DNA from: Parvularculaceae bacterium
Lineage (GTDB): Bacteria > Pseudomonadota > Alphaproteobacteria > Caulobacterales > Parvularculaceae
Assembly: GCA_013389105.1 (NCBI GenBank)
Contig: JACADZ010000055.1
Span: 1 to 61,356, forward strand
Direction of reading: 5' to 3'
Length of the DNA: 61,356 bases
Positions 44,256-52,831 of the stretch are shown here, piece by piece. Numbering within the stretch: position 1 is the stretch's first letter; every line of letters begins with the position of its first letter. Position numbers and translations under genes: made by a program. Under the pieces are notes generated by a model, which did not search any database, was not told the DNA's origin, and saw only the letters and a list, made by a program, of their open reading frames with translations.

Positions 44256-45086
44256 TTAAAACCCGGCCATCTGGCTCGGGTCGAAGTTCAACTCCATCTC
44301 CCGCCAGATGTGGTAGCGCTCACGCGCCAGAAAGTCATAGGGCTGGCAGGCGATGACCGCGCGCACCGCGACCTGTTCGGCCATTTTCCAGAACTGGTTG
44401 CCGGAAAGGCTGATCTCAATCCCGTTGACGGTTCGCGGCTGGCTTCTCAGCGTCCCGTCTTCGTTGAGTTCGAATTCGAGGCGGACGATCAGCTTCTCGG
44501 GCTCCGGGGCGCCGATGAGACTTTGCGTCTGCCAGCACCGGCCGACCGCCGCCTGCATCTTCGAGATGTCGCTCGCCGTCAGCCGGTCGCCGGCGCCGAC
44601 GCGCTCCTGATCGCGCTCGCCTTCAGGAACGTCGGACGGCGCGCCCCTCGCGGGCTCCTTGTCGCGCTCCTTGTCGACGAGTTGCGAGAGCTGGTCGAAG
44701 TCAAGCTCGTCCGGCTTGGGCTTGGCCGGCTTCGGGTCCGGTTTCTTTTCCGGCTTCGGTTCAGGTTTCAGTTCCGGTTTGGGTTCAGGCTTCGGCTCGG
44801 GTTTCAGTTCGGGTTTTGGCTCGGGTTTCGCCTCCGGTTTCGGCTCGGGCTTGACTTCGGGTTCGGGCGCCGGCGGTTCCGCTTTCGGCGGCTCAGGTTT
44901 GGGTTCCGGCTTTTTCTGTGTGGCCGGCACGCTCGTGAGTTCCGCGAGTTCAGCCTTGCTGATGATGTCGATCGGGACCACCGGCTCCGACACGACCCGC
45001 GTGCGCCATGAATCCGGCAATGAGACGAAGGCAAGCCCCAACGCGCAGGCATGCAGCAACAGCGAGACTGGGACTCCGATACGCAA
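44256..45086 (-). CDS. tolA: Cell envelope integrity protein TolA
   Basis: 276 aa. One N-terminal membrane helix (about 5-22), a long Pro/Lys/Glu domain (58-125) that spans the periplasm, and a C-terminal domain with [29 protein letters not shown] and the final [11 protein letters not shown]. The Lys-Pro-Glu spacer replaces the Ala/Lys-rich helix of enterobacteria. The start is TTG at 45086 with GGAGAG seven bases upstream. It lies between tolR and tolB. Confidence 0.93.
   Translation of the reverse strand: MRIGVPVSLLLHACALGLAFVSLPDSWRTRVVSEPVVPIDIISKAELAELTSVPATQKKPEPKPEPPKAEPPAPEPEVKPEPKPEAKPEPKPELKPEPKPEPKPELKPEPKPEKKPDPKPAKPKPDELDFDQLSQLVDKERDKEPARGAPSDVPEGERDQERVGAGDRLTASDISKMQAAVGRCWQTQSLIGAPEPEKLIVRLEFELNEDGTLRSQPRTVNGIEISLSGNQFWKMAEQVAVRAVIACQPYDFLARERYHIWREMELNFDPSQMAGF
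44712..44915 (-). repeat. Glu-Pro-Lys-Pro repeats in tolA
   Basis: Residues 58-125 of TolA are built of [12 protein letters not shown] units, about 17 repeats, with alternating purine-rich codons. Such extended polyproline-like regions reach across the periplasm. Length is likely to vary between strains by slippage. Confidence 0.85.
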
Positions 45087-45103
45087 AGCGCGGCTCTCCG
45101 CGG

Positions 45104-45538
45104 TTACTTGGATTCAGGGTCGGTCACGAGCCCGATCTGCCGGAACCCGGCGGCGTTGATGCGGCCCATGACGCGCACGATCTCGCCATAGGAGCGGCTC
45201 TGGTCGCCGCGGATGAAAATTCGCTGGTCGTAGCCGGCCTTGGCGATCGCTTCGAGCCGCGGAACGAGGTTGTCAATGTCGACCTGGGTATCCTCGACGA
45301 AGATGACGCCCTCGCTGGTGACGGTGACCGTCAGCGGCTCGCCCTGATCCGGGATCGGCTTGGCGGCCGTCTCCGGCAGATCGACCGCGACGCCTACGGT
45401 CAGCAAAGGAGCCGCCACCATGAACACGATCAACAGCACCAGCATGACGTCGACAAGCGGCGTCACGTTGATCTCCGACATCGGCCGCACCCGGCCCGGC
45501 CGGTGGCGATGCTGGCCGGTGTTGAGCGACACGCCCAT
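45104..45538 (-). CDS. tolR: Biopolymer transport protein TolR
   Basis: 144 aa. One membrane segment holds the proton-pathway Asp in the conserved INVTPLVDVMLVLLIVFMV (residues about 24-42); the periplasmic part follows with DLPETAAKP and IRGDQSRSYGEIVRVM. With TolQ it forms the ion-driven motor for TolA. The ATG overlaps the tolQ stop by one base (TGATG). Confidence 0.96.
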   Translation of the reverse strand: MGVSLNTGQHRHRPGRVRPMSEINVTPLVDVMLVLLIVFMVAAPLLTVGVAVDLPETAAKPIPDQGEPLTVTVTSEGVIFVEDTQVDIDNLVPRLEAIAKAGYDQRIFIRGDQSRSYGEIVRVMGRINAAGFRQIGLVTDPESK

Positions 45539-46248
45539 CAGCGCGCCCTCTCGTCGAGCTGTCGCGACAGGATCGCCGAGAATTCATCGGCGAAGCCCTG
45601 CAGTTTCACCGCGAACGAATTGAGCGCCGCCGAGTAGCGGTTGTAGCCGATGACCGCAGGGATCGCCGCGACGAGACCGAGCGCCGTTGCGAACAGGGCC
45701 TCGGCGATGCCGGGGGCCACGACGGCGAGGTTGGTGTCGTTGGTGACCGCAATCGCCTGAAACGAAGTCATGATGCCCCACACCGTGCCGAGCAGGCCGA
45801 TGAACGGCGCCGCCGATCCGATCGTCGCGAGGACGCCGAGGTGGCGCTCCGCCTCCTCGAGCTCGCGCGCGACGGCGACGTTCATCACTTTGTCGATGCG
45901 CTCCTTGGCGCCGGCGACGAGCGCTTCCGACTTTCCGGCGTCTTTCGTCCTTGCCCATTCCGTCATGCCGGCGTCGAAGACGCGCGCCATCGGATGGTCG
46001 ATCTTGTCGCCGAGCTTGCGGTGGAGATCGTCAAGCGGCTTGCCCGACCAGAAAGCGTCTTCGAAGCGCTTCGACTTCGTCTTCAGCCGTCCGAACAGAA
46101 GCGACTTATCGACAATGACGCCCCACGACCAAACCGAGGCGACCGCGAGGATGCCCATCACGATCTTGACGACGAGGCCTGCGTTGAAAAACAGGCTGAC
46201 GAGGCTGAACTCAGTCCCGGCGGCGGCCGCAGCGACTTCTGTCTCCAT
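45538..46248 (-). CDS. tolQ: Tol-Pal system channel protein TolQ
   Basis: 236 aa from the ATG at 46248; a TTG two codons upstream is an alternative. Three membrane spans: one near residue 15-40 (LFFNAGLVVKIVMGILAVASV), and a pair with GSAAPFIGLLGTVWGIMTSFQAIA and PGIAEALFATALGLVAAIPAVIGYNRY, the ExbB/MotA/TolQ signature. It energises TolA with the proton gradient. Confidence 0.96.
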   Translation of the reverse strand: METEVAAAAAGTEFSLVSLFFNAGLVVKIVMGILAVASVWSWGVIVDKSLLFGRLKTKSKRFEDAFWSGKPLDDLHRKLGDKIDHPMARVFDAGMTEWARTKDAGKSEALVAGAKERIDKVMNVAVARELEEAERHLGVLATIGSAAPFIGLLGTVWGIMTSFQAIAVTNDTNLAVVAPGIAEALFATALGLVAAIPAVIGYNRYSAALNSFAVKLQGFADEFSAILSRQLDERAR

Positions 46249-46254
46249 ATTCAA

Positions 46255-46555
46255 AATCCCCTACGCTCGCCCGGAGGGCCGAGCCCCCAGGTTCAACAGG
46301 TTCGCATTCTTCAGGGGCTCCATCAGCCGCCTGCCCCTTCCCTAACATCGGCCGGGACCGGTTTCCTAGCCCGCTCGGCGGCCTTATGCTTGGGATTAGG
46401 GCGATCTCGCGAAGATTTTAAGACGCGCGGGGGGTTAACTGCGTCCGATGCGTTAGCGGCTCCCCCTTAGCCTTCCCGGATCGCCGCCGCGTTCTTCGCG
46501 CAGGCCCGCGTCGGCGCGCCGGTCCCGCCCTTGCGACGCCGGATCGCTCCGGCGT
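46255..46555. other. Gene-free interval between ybgC and tolQ
   Basis: 301 bases between two genes on the minus strand. A perfect eight-pair hairpin ACGCCGGA/TCCGGCGT with a TCGC loop (46536-46555) abuts the ybgC stop codon but has no T-run. No protein gene could be supported; the interval probably contains the tolQ promoter (it also includes AT-containing stretches near 46417-46440), but no clear -35/-10 pair was identified. Confidence 0.5.
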
Positions 46556-46975
46556 TCAGTCTTTCCCGAGGCCGGCGGCGGCGAGCGCTTGGATGACGTC
46601 CCCGGGAAGACGCCGCGGCTTCCCGTCGAGATTCATGCAGGCGGCCTCGACCTCGGCGCGGGCGAGGAGAGTTTCGCCGCGCCAGATCTCCTGCTTCAAA
46701 AACATCCGCGCGCCGCGCACCTCCTCGAAGGACGTGCGCACCTCGAGGAGGTCGTCGATCCGCGCCGGGACGATCCACTCCGTCGTCATCTTGCGCACGG
46801 CGAAGGCGAGCGGCTCGGCGCGGTTCAGCAGGTCGCTGTGACGGACGCCCGCGGCCCGCAGGGCCTCGGTCCGCCCGCGCTCGAAAAACTTGAGGTAAGC
46901 GGCGTGATAGACGACCCCCGAGAAATCGGTGTCCTCGTAATAGATGCGGACGGGGTGAACGAACGCCTGAGCCAC
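46556..46975 (-). CDS. ybgC: Tol-Pal-linked acyl-CoA thioesterase YbgC
   Basis: 139 aa from a GTG at 46975. Hotdog-fold signature RIYYEDTDFSGVVYHAAYLKFFERGRTEAL with the catalytic Asp, plus LAFAVRKMTTEWIVPARIDD. The enzyme hydrolyses acyl-CoA or acyl-ACP and belongs to the conserved ybgC-tolQRAB-pal cluster. A TTG at 46990 would overlap ruvB by 11 bases; the GTG sits five bases after the ruvB stop and is preferred. Confidence 0.93.
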   Translation of the reverse strand: MAQAFVHPVRIYYEDTDFSGVVYHAAYLKFFERGRTEALRAAGVRHSDLLNRAEPLAFAVRKMTTEWIVPARIDDLLEVRTSFEEVRGARMFLKQEIWRGETLLARAEVEAACMNLDGKPRRLPGDVIQALAAAGLGKD

Positions 46976-46979
46976 GGGC

Positions 46980-48014
46980 CTACGCGTCAAACAGCCCCGG
47001 CGTCGCCGCCGGCGGGGCGAGTCCTAAGTGCTTCCATGCCGTCGCCGAGATCACGCGCCCGCGCGGCGTCCTCTGCATGAGGCCGCACTGGAGGAGGAAG
47101 GGCTCGACCACATCCTCGACCGCGTCGCGCGACTCGGCGAGCGCCGCGGCGATGGTCTCGACGCCGACGGGGCCGCCGCCGAAATGCTCCGCAATCAGAC
47201 GTAGATAGCGCCGGTCGAGCGGGTCGAGACCGAGCGCGTCGATCTCGAGGCGCTTCAAGGCCCGGTCGGCGACGGACCGGTCGATCAAGGGCGCGCCCTC
47301 GACCGTCGCCACGTCGCGCACGCGGCGCATGAGGCGCCCGGCGACGCGGGGCGTGCCGCGCGAGCGGCGCGCGACCTCCAGGGCTCCGTCCTCGCTCATC
47401 GCCGCGTTCAGCTTGCCGGCGGCGCGTCGCACGATGGCGCAAAGCTCCGTCGGCGAATAAAAATCGAGCCGCACCGGAATGCCGAACCGGTCGAGGAGCG
47501 GCTTGGCGAGGAGACCCGAGCGCGTCGTCGCGCCGATCAGCGTGAAGCGCGGCAGCTCGATCTTCACCGAGCGCGCGGACGGTCCCTCGCCGATCATCAG
47601 ATCGAGCGCGAAATCCTCCATCGCAGGATAGAGAATCTCCTCGACCGCCGGCGTCAGGCGATGGATCTCGTCGATGAACAAGACGTCGCCCTTCTCGAGA
47701 TTGGTGAGGATCGCGGCGAGATCGCCGGGCCTCGTGATCACCGGCCCCGACGTCGAGCGGAAATTGACGCCGAGTTCGTTGGCGACGATGTGCGCGAGCG
47801 TCGTCTTCCCGAGCCCGGGCGGCCCATGAAAGAGCACGTGGTCGAGCGCTTCCCCGCGGGCGCGCGCGGCCTCGACGAAGACGCGCAGATTGTCCTTCGC
47901 GTGCGCCTGTCCGACGAAATCGGCGAGACGTTTCGGGCGCAGGGCCGCATCGGCGTCGTCGCCCTTGCGCGCGCCGTCGATCAGGCGATCGTCCTTGCGC
48001 TGAGGTTCAGCCAT
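46980..48014 (-). CDS. ruvB: Holliday junction branch migration ATPase RuvB
   Basis: 344 aa. [11 protein letters not shown] near residue 25, Walker [12 protein letters not shown], Walker [10 protein letters not shown], sensor [10 protein letters not shown], arginine-finger region and the C-terminal winged helix ([14 protein letters not shown]). It drives RuvA-dependent branch migration. Gene order ruvC-ruvA-ruvB is complete. Confidence 0.98.
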   Translation of the reverse strand: MAEPQRKDDRLIDGARKGDDADAALRPKRLADFVGQAHAKDNLRVFVEAARARGEALDHVLFHGPPGLGKTTLAHIVANELGVNFRSTSGPVITRPGDLAAILTNLEKGDVLFIDEIHRLTPAVEEILYPAMEDFALDLMIGEGPSARSVKIELPRFTLIGATTRSGLLAKPLLDRFGIPVRLDFYSPTELCAIVRRAAGKLNAAMSEDGALEVARRSRGTPRVAGRLMRRVRDVATVEGAPLIDRSVADRALKRLEIDALGLDPLDRRYLRLIAEHFGGGPVGVETIAAALAESRDAVEDVVEPFLLQCGLMQRTPRGRVISATAWKHLGLAPPAATPGLFDA

Positions 48015-48050
48015 GGCGATCCCCGCAAAGGCGGCGCGCGATCCGCAACA

Positions 48051-48677
48051 TCATGCCGCCAGCTCCTTCAGCGCGCGCTTGACGATCTCGCCGACGCCGG
48101 CTTGTTCGTCGAGATCCTGCGCCGCGACGCTGACCGCGCGCCGCGCATCGACGCCGTCATAACCAAGATTGGCGAGCGCCGAGACCGCGTCGGCGCGCGC
48201 CGCCGCCGCGCCGGTTCCGGTCTCGCCCGAAGCCTTCTTGCGCGCCGCCGCCGTCAGCACCGAACCCGAGCGCGCGACGCCCCCGACCTTCGAGACGAGT
48301 TCGGCGGCGATGCGCTGGGCGAGCTTCTTGCCGACTCCGTGAGCGCGGGCGATGGCCGTCACGTCCTCGGCCGCGACGGCGTCGTAGAGATCGTCCGGAG
48401 GCAGAACCTGCAGCACCGACAGCGCGTGGCGCGCGCCGACGCCTTGCACCGTCTGGAGAAGACGGAACGCGGCGCGCTCGGCTTCGCTCTCGAAGGCGTA
48501 GAGGCGGATCAGGTCCTCGCGCACGAGGGTTTCGATCGCGAGCGGCGCGCTCTCGCCGAGCGCTAGGCGGCCGAGCAGGCGCGCATGCGCGTAAATCTCG
48601 TAGCCGACGCCGTTGACGTCGATGACGGCGCTGTCGGCGTCGAGGGCCGCGACGACCCCCTTGAGGCGACCGATCAT
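48051..48677 (-). CDS. ruvA: Holliday junction-binding protein RuvA
   Basis: 208 aa. MIGRLKGVVAALDADSAVIDVNGVGYEI opens the OB domain; two helix-hairpin-helix motifs LLQTVQGVGARHALSVLQ and IARAHGVGKKLAQRIAAEL follow; domain III is at the C-terminus (LANLGYDGVDARRAV). A RuvA tetramer holds the junction for RuvB. Confidence 0.97.
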   Translation of the reverse strand: MIGRLKGVVAALDADSAVIDVNGVGYEIYAHARLLGRLALGESAPLAIETLVREDLIRLYAFESEAERAAFRLLQTVQGVGARHALSVLQVLPPDDLYDAVAAEDVTAIARAHGVGKKLAQRIAAELVSKVGGVARSGSVLTAAARKKASGETGTGAAAARADAVSALANLGYDGVDARRAVSVAAQDLDEQAGVGEIVKRALKELAA

Positions 48678-48696
48678 CGAAGGCTCCTTTCGTCGG

Positions 48697-49194
48697 TCAC
48701 GCGCATATCTTCCGTACCCCTCTCATATGGGCATGAGCGACTGCGACGGCGAGCGCATCGGCGGCGTCCGCGCTTTGCGCCCCCGACGCCGGCAGGAGAA
48801 TTCGCACCATCGCCTGCACCTGTCTCTTGTCGGCATGGCCGCGGCCGGTCACCGCCTTCTTGACCGAATTGGTCGCGTATTCGCAGACGTCGACGCCGGC
48901 GGCGGCCGGCGCGAGCAGCGCGATCCCGCGCGCCTCGCCGAGGACAAGGGCGTCCTGCGGATTGGAATTGACGAAGGTCGCCTCGACGGCGGCCTCGCCG
49001 GGACGGTGCTCCTCGATCAGGCGGGCCAGTTCGCGGAAGATATGAGCGAGCTTTTCGGCGCGCGCGGCGGCGCGCTTGGGCCGGATGACGCCGGCGGCGA
49101 CAAAGGCGAGGCGCGGCCCCGCGCAGTCGATGACGCCCCAGCCGGTTGCGGCGGAGCCGGGATCGACGCCCAGGATGCGAATCACTTCGGCCAT
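48697..49194 (-). CDS. ruvC: Crossover junction endodeoxyribonuclease RuvC
   Basis: 165 aa. RNase H-like fold with catalytic Asp11 in ILGVDPGSAATGWGV, Glu of AAVEATFVNSNPQ and the Asp pair of SADAADALAVAVAHAH. It resolves Holliday junctions by symmetrical nicking. First gene of the ruvCAB unit, 19 bases before ruvA. Confidence 0.97.
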   Translation of the reverse strand: MAEVIRILGVDPGSAATGWGVIDCAGPRLAFVAAGVIRPKRAAARAEKLAHIFRELARLIEEHRPGEAAVEATFVNSNPQDALVLGEARGIALLAPAAAGVDVCEYATNSVKKAVTGRGHADKRQVQAMVRILLPASGAQSADAADALAVAVAHAHMRGVRKICA

Positions 49195-49239
49195 CGGGCG
49201 AGCATAGGCCCATTGGAACGAAACGGGAATCTCTCGCCC

Positions 49240-50271
49240 CTATTGCCTGAGCTGGGGCTTTTTCGGCGCCCTGGCGCGCGCGTCCTTGACGAGCCGCGCG
49301 CGCAGCTCGGCGGCGTTGAGGCGCATCGACTCCGGCAGGCTGTCGGCGGCGAGGAGCGCCTTGTCGAGCCACATCAGCGCTTCGGCCGGATTCTTGGCGC
49401 GGCCGTCGCCCTCGGCGAGCGCGACCGCGTAAAGGAATTGCCCCTGCGCATCGCCGGCCCGCGCAGCTTTCTCGAACCAGTCGGCGGGCTCTTCGGGCGT
49501 CGGCGTCTTGCCGTTATGAGCCATCAGCCCGAGCGCGACATAGGCCTCGGGCAGTTCGGCCTCGGCGGCGGCCTTCATGAGGACATAGGTCTTTTGGAGG
49601 TCGGGCGGCCCGAGGCGATCGGAATCGTAAAGGAGCGCGAGATTGTATTGCGCGTCGGCGTGGCCCTGTTCGGCGGCGCGCAGGTAGTATTCGGCGGCCT
49701 TCCGGTCGTTGCGCGGGACGCCCTCGCCGGCGAGATAGGCGTTGCCGAGAAAATACGCGGCGCGCGGATCGTCGCCTTTGGCCCCCTGCTCGAACAGGCT
49801 GGCGGCGAGACCGGCGTCCTTGGCGACCCCTAGTCCTTCCGCATGCATTTGGCCGAGCCGGGTCGCTGCGCCCGGATGTTTGGCGTCGGCGGCCATGCGA
49901 TACCAGCCGAGCGCGCGCTCGTAGTCCTGCTTGACGCCGCCGCCGTTGAAGGCGAGCTCGCCGAGAGCGTATTGCGCGTCGGCGCTCCCCGCCATCGCGG
50001 CTTCATAATAAAGCTCGATGGCGCGCGGAACGTTCTTCGGCCCGCCATAGCCGCGCTCCTCCATGAAGCCGAGCATGTGCTTGGCGTCGCGATCCCCGGC
50101 CGCCGCGAGCGGCGCGACCGCGGCGCGGGCGCCGGCGAAATCCTTGGCCTCCAGGAGCTCCAGCGCGCGGGCGAGTTCAGGCGCCGGCGCATCCTTCTTC
50201 GTCTCGGCAGCCGATACGCCGAACGGGAGGACGAGCAGCGCGAGCGCGACGGCGGCAATCAGGTTCTTCAT
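49240..50271 (-). CDS. Secreted Sel1-repeat (TPR-like) protein
   Basis: 343 aa. Signal peptide 1-21 (ending VSAAE) and seven or so Sel1 repeats such as AQYALGELAFNGGGVKQDYERAL, GAATRLGQMHAEGLGVAKDAGLA, AAYFLGNAYLAGEGVPRNDRKAAEYY and AQYNLALLYDSDRLGPPDLQKTY. These form a solenoid for protein binding, probably in the periplasm. Role unknown. It is just upstream of ruvC on the same strand (45 bases), an arrangement that may be incidental. Confidence 0.87.
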   Translation of the reverse strand: MKNLIAAVALALLVLPFGVSAAETKKDAPAPELARALELLEAKDFAGARAAVAPLAAAGDRDAKHMLGFMEERGYGGPKNVPRAIELYYEAAMAGSADAQYALGELAFNGGGVKQDYERALGWYRMAADAKHPGAATRLGQMHAEGLGVAKDAGLAASLFEQGAKGDDPRAAYFLGNAYLAGEGVPRNDRKAAEYYLRAAEQGHADAQYNLALLYDSDRLGPPDLQKTYVLMKAAAEAELPEAYVALGLMAHNGKTPTPEEPADWFEKAARAGDAQGQFLYAVALAEGDGRAKNPAEALMWLDKALLAADSLPESMRLNAAELRARLVKDARARAPKKPQLRQ

Positions 50272-50330
50272 GGCGAGGTCAATCCGTGGACCGGGCCCCT
50301 ATCGCCGAATTCGCCGCCGGACGCCATCGC

Positions 50331-50981
50331 TCAGGCGGACTCCCGCGCGCGCGCGATGGCCGCGGCGAACGAGCGAATCGCCGCGCCCGGCCCCTCGTCC
50401 CAAGCCCAAACCGCGTTCGAAACGGCGAGGAAATCGGCGCCGGCGCGCACGAGCGGGGCGCAGTTTTGAGGCGTGATGCCGCCAATGGCGACGCACGGGA
50501 CTGTCGTCGCATAGCTCCACCAGGCGAGAATCGACGGGTCGGCCCGGGTCGGCGCGTCCTTGGTCGACGTCGGGAAAAAGGCGCCGAAGGCGACATAGTC
50601 CGCCCCGGCCTCGGCCGCGTCGATGGCGAGGTCCTTCGAGTTGTGACAGGTGACGCCGATCGAAGCCGCCGACCCGAGCATCGCGCGCGCCTCGGCGAGA
50701 CCTGCATCCTTCTGGCCAAGATGGACCCCGTCGGCGCCCGCCTTCTTGGCGAGGTCCGGACGGTCGTTGATGAGAAGCGCGACGTCGCGCGCCTTGCAGA
50801 TCGGCGAGAGCCGATCGGCGACCGCCAGCACGGCGTCGTCCGCCGCCGGAACGCCGTCGCGCGACTTGAGCCGAACCTGCAGGCAGGCGACATCGCCGGC
50901 GTCGAGAGCCGACTTCAGCCGCCCGGCGAACGCGGCGAGATCGGGGATGTCCGGCGGCGTGATGAGATAGAGGCGCGCCAT
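50331..50981 (-). CDS. thiE: Thiamine-phosphate synthase
   Basis: 216 aa. TIM-barrel signatures: ARLYLITPP near the N-terminus, [46 protein letters not shown] and [10 protein letters not shown]. It joins HMP-PP and thiazole phosphate. Some members with this sequence type also annotate as TenI; the LINDR and HLGQ motifs favour ThiE. It follows COQ4 by 7 bases. thiD is at 34595. Confidence 0.88.
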   Translation of the reverse strand: MARLYLITPPDIPDLAAFAGRLKSALDAGDVACLQVRLKSRDGVPAADDAVLAVADRLSPICKARDVALLINDRPDLAKKAGADGVHLGQKDAGLAEARAMLGSAASIGVTCHNSKDLAIDAAEAGADYVAFGAFFPTSTKDAPTRADPSILAWWSYATTVPCVAIGGITPQNCAPLVRAGADFLAVSNAVWAWDEGPGAAIRSFAAAIARARESA

Positions 50982-50988
50982 CCTCCCC

Positions 50989-51837
50989 TTAAGCCGCGAC
51001 GGCCCTTCCTTCGCGCTCGGCCTGGGTATTCTTGACGGCCGGCTTCAGGATCGAGGCTTTCACGGCGGCGGGGATTGCGTTGTAGACGGACGGTTCGATG
51101 ACGCCGAGCTTCCTGCGGACCTCGGCGAGCGGCAGCGGCAGCAGCGCCTCGACATCCTCGCCGAGCAGGAAATCGACGCCCTCGCCCATGCGCTTGCCTT
51201 CTTCGAACGCGGCGAGAACGGGCACGCCCGGACTGGTCAGTTTCTGCGCAAGAATGCCGATCCGGTTGATGAAGGCGATGCCGGGATTCTTCGTCTGCTC
51301 GCGGGTGAAGGCGAGGACGCAGAGTTCGCCGAGCGCGTCGCGGCCGTAGCCCGTCAGCACATGCCAGAGGTCGTGGCTGACATTGATGTGGAGAAACATG
51401 CGCCGGAACTGCGGGAACTGAGTCTCGCCCTTGTAGTCGATGCCGGCTTCCTCGGCCGCGCCGAGAAGGCCGTCGGTGGTCAGGTTCTCCCCCTCCATGA
51501 AGGCGAGATAGGCGCGCCCGAAACTCCCCTCGGGCATGGCGCGCAGGCGCTGGCGGTCGCTGAGGATCTCCTCAAGCTTGACCGGCTCGGTGACGACGCG
51601 TCGGCCGTAGGGCGTTGAAACGAAGCGCCTGAACAGCCTCTTGCCTGCGCCGCCGGCCAAAGCCTCGATCACCTCATAGACCTGGCGGGTATCCTCCTTG
51701 TTGAGGATGAGCTTGCCGGTCGAGACCGCCGCATGAAGCGGCCGGAACGGCAGGTCGGGAGGGACCGGAAACCCGTCGACCCACTGGATGAGATGGTCGG
51801 GAACTTCGGCGCGCTTCTTTATCATGGCTGTCGTCAT
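50989..51837 (-). CDS. COQ4-family ubiquinone biosynthesis protein
   Basis: 282 aa. The COQ4 core is visible: [33 protein letters not shown], containing the HDxxH plus downstream Glu metal motif, then the conserved Pro-Gly-rich helices. COQ4 organises or catalyses a ring-modification step of ubiquinone synthesis in mitochondria; bacterial homologues are less studied. Second ATG at 51825 possible. Cotranscribed with thiE; preceded on the strand by the membrane-fusion lipoprotein gene. Confidence 0.82.
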   Translation of the reverse strand: MTTAMIKKRAEVPDHLIQWVDGFPVPPDLPFRPLHAAVSTGKLILNKEDTRQVYEVIEALAGGAGKRLFRRFVSTPYGRRVVTEPVKLEEILSDRQRLRAMPEGSFGRAYLAFMEGENLTTDGLLGAAEEAGIDYKGETQFPQFRRMFLHINVSHDLWHVLTGYGRDALGELCVLAFTREQTKNPGIAFINRIGILAQKLTSPGVPVLAAFEEGKRMGEGVDFLLGEDVEALLPLPLAEVRRKLGVIEPSVYNAIPAAVKASILKPAVKNTQAEREGRAVAA

Positions 51838-51898
51838 TGTTATCTCATTACACCGAATAGTTTACCTAGCGTTGACATGGGGTGGCAAGCGCGAGCCT

Positions 51899-52831
51899 TC
51901 AAGACTTCGTCACGGCGGGTTCCCCCAATCGCACGGTGACCGGCAGGCCAGGCGTGAGGCGCGCGTTCGCGACCGGGCGCGCCTCGACCAGAAACACCAG
52001 TTTCTCGCGCTCTTCGACTGAATAGATGACCGGCGGCGTGAACTGGGGCTCGCTCGCGACATAGGTGACGCGGGCGTCGATGACGCCGTCGCAGCGATCG
52101 CAGGAGACGGACACAGCGCCGCCGACGGCGATCTGCGACAGGAGGCCTTCGGGCGCGTAGAACCGGATCTTGAGGTTTGCGGGCGGCAGGAGCGCAAGCA
52201 CGGGATCTCCCGCCGCGACCATTTCGCCGGACCGTCGATATATGCGCTCGACCGTGCCCGCCGCCGGGGCGCTCACCTCAAGATCGGCGAGGCGCTTCTT
52301 CCACAACGAGGCGAGGGCTTCGGCCGACTCCGCCTCGCGCGCGGCCGCGTCGCGCTCGGCTTTGGCGCGGGCGAGCCGCGCCTTCGACGCTTCGAACGCG
52401 GCGCGGTCGGCATCGACGCGCGCCTGGGTGACGACGCCTTGCCGTTTCAGCGCCGCCGACCGGTTATAGGTGCGCTCGGCGTTAGTGAACTGCGCGTCAG
52501 CCTCGGCGACTTGTTCCTGCAAGGGGCCAGCCTCGGCGACGCGGGCCCGCGCGGCGTTCGCCGTCGCCTCCGCCTGCTCAACCGACAGCTTCATCCGTTC
52601 CGGATCGATCCTGAACAGCGGCGCGCCCTGCGGCACTGAGTCTCCCTCGGCGACCGAAATCTCGGCGACGACGCCAGCGTCCTGCGGCGCGATATAGAGG
52701 AGCTCGGCTTCGACATAGCCGGAGATCGCGCCGTCGGATTTCTCGCCGCACGCGGCGAGCAGGAGCAAAAGCATCCCCCCAAGGCGAAGGCTGTCCCGCC
52801 TGCGGCCAACCCTCTTTCGCCGTTTACTCAC
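51899..52831 (-). CDS. HlyD-family membrane-fusion (periplasmic adaptor) lipoprotein
   Basis: 310 aa from a GTG at 52831. Arg/Lys-rich N-terminus then lipobox LAAC with Cys28; lipoyl/biotinyl-type halves (DAGVVAEISVAEGDSVPQGAPLFRID and VSAPAAGTVERIYRRSGEMVAAGDPVLAL) flank a coiled-coil hairpin (about 85-190); a beta-barrel domain follows. It should link an inner-membrane ABC or MFS exporter to the outer membrane. The exporter genes that normally follow are absent. The GTG overlaps the TetR gene stop (GTGA), so both are cotranscribed. Confidence 0.88.
   Translation of the reverse strand: MSKRRKRVGRRRDSLRLGGMLLLLLAACGEKSDGAISGYVEAELLYIAPQDAGVVAEISVAEGDSVPQGAPLFRIDPERMKLSVEQAEATANAARARVAEAGPLQEQVAEADAQFTNAERTYNRSAALKRQGVVTQARVDADRAAFEASKARLARAKAERDAAAREAESAEALASLWKKRLADLEVSAPAAGTVERIYRRSGEMVAAGDPVLALLPPANLKIRFYAPEGLLSQIAVGGAVSVSCDRCDGVIDARVTYVASEPQFTPPVIYSVEEREKLVFLVEARPVANARLTPGLPVTVRLGEPAVTKS

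Noticed and set aside
46467-46778. Minus-strand frame running from inside ybgC into the gap before tolQ
   Set aside because: Arg-rich, overlaps a certain gene in another frame, and has no ribosome-binding site.
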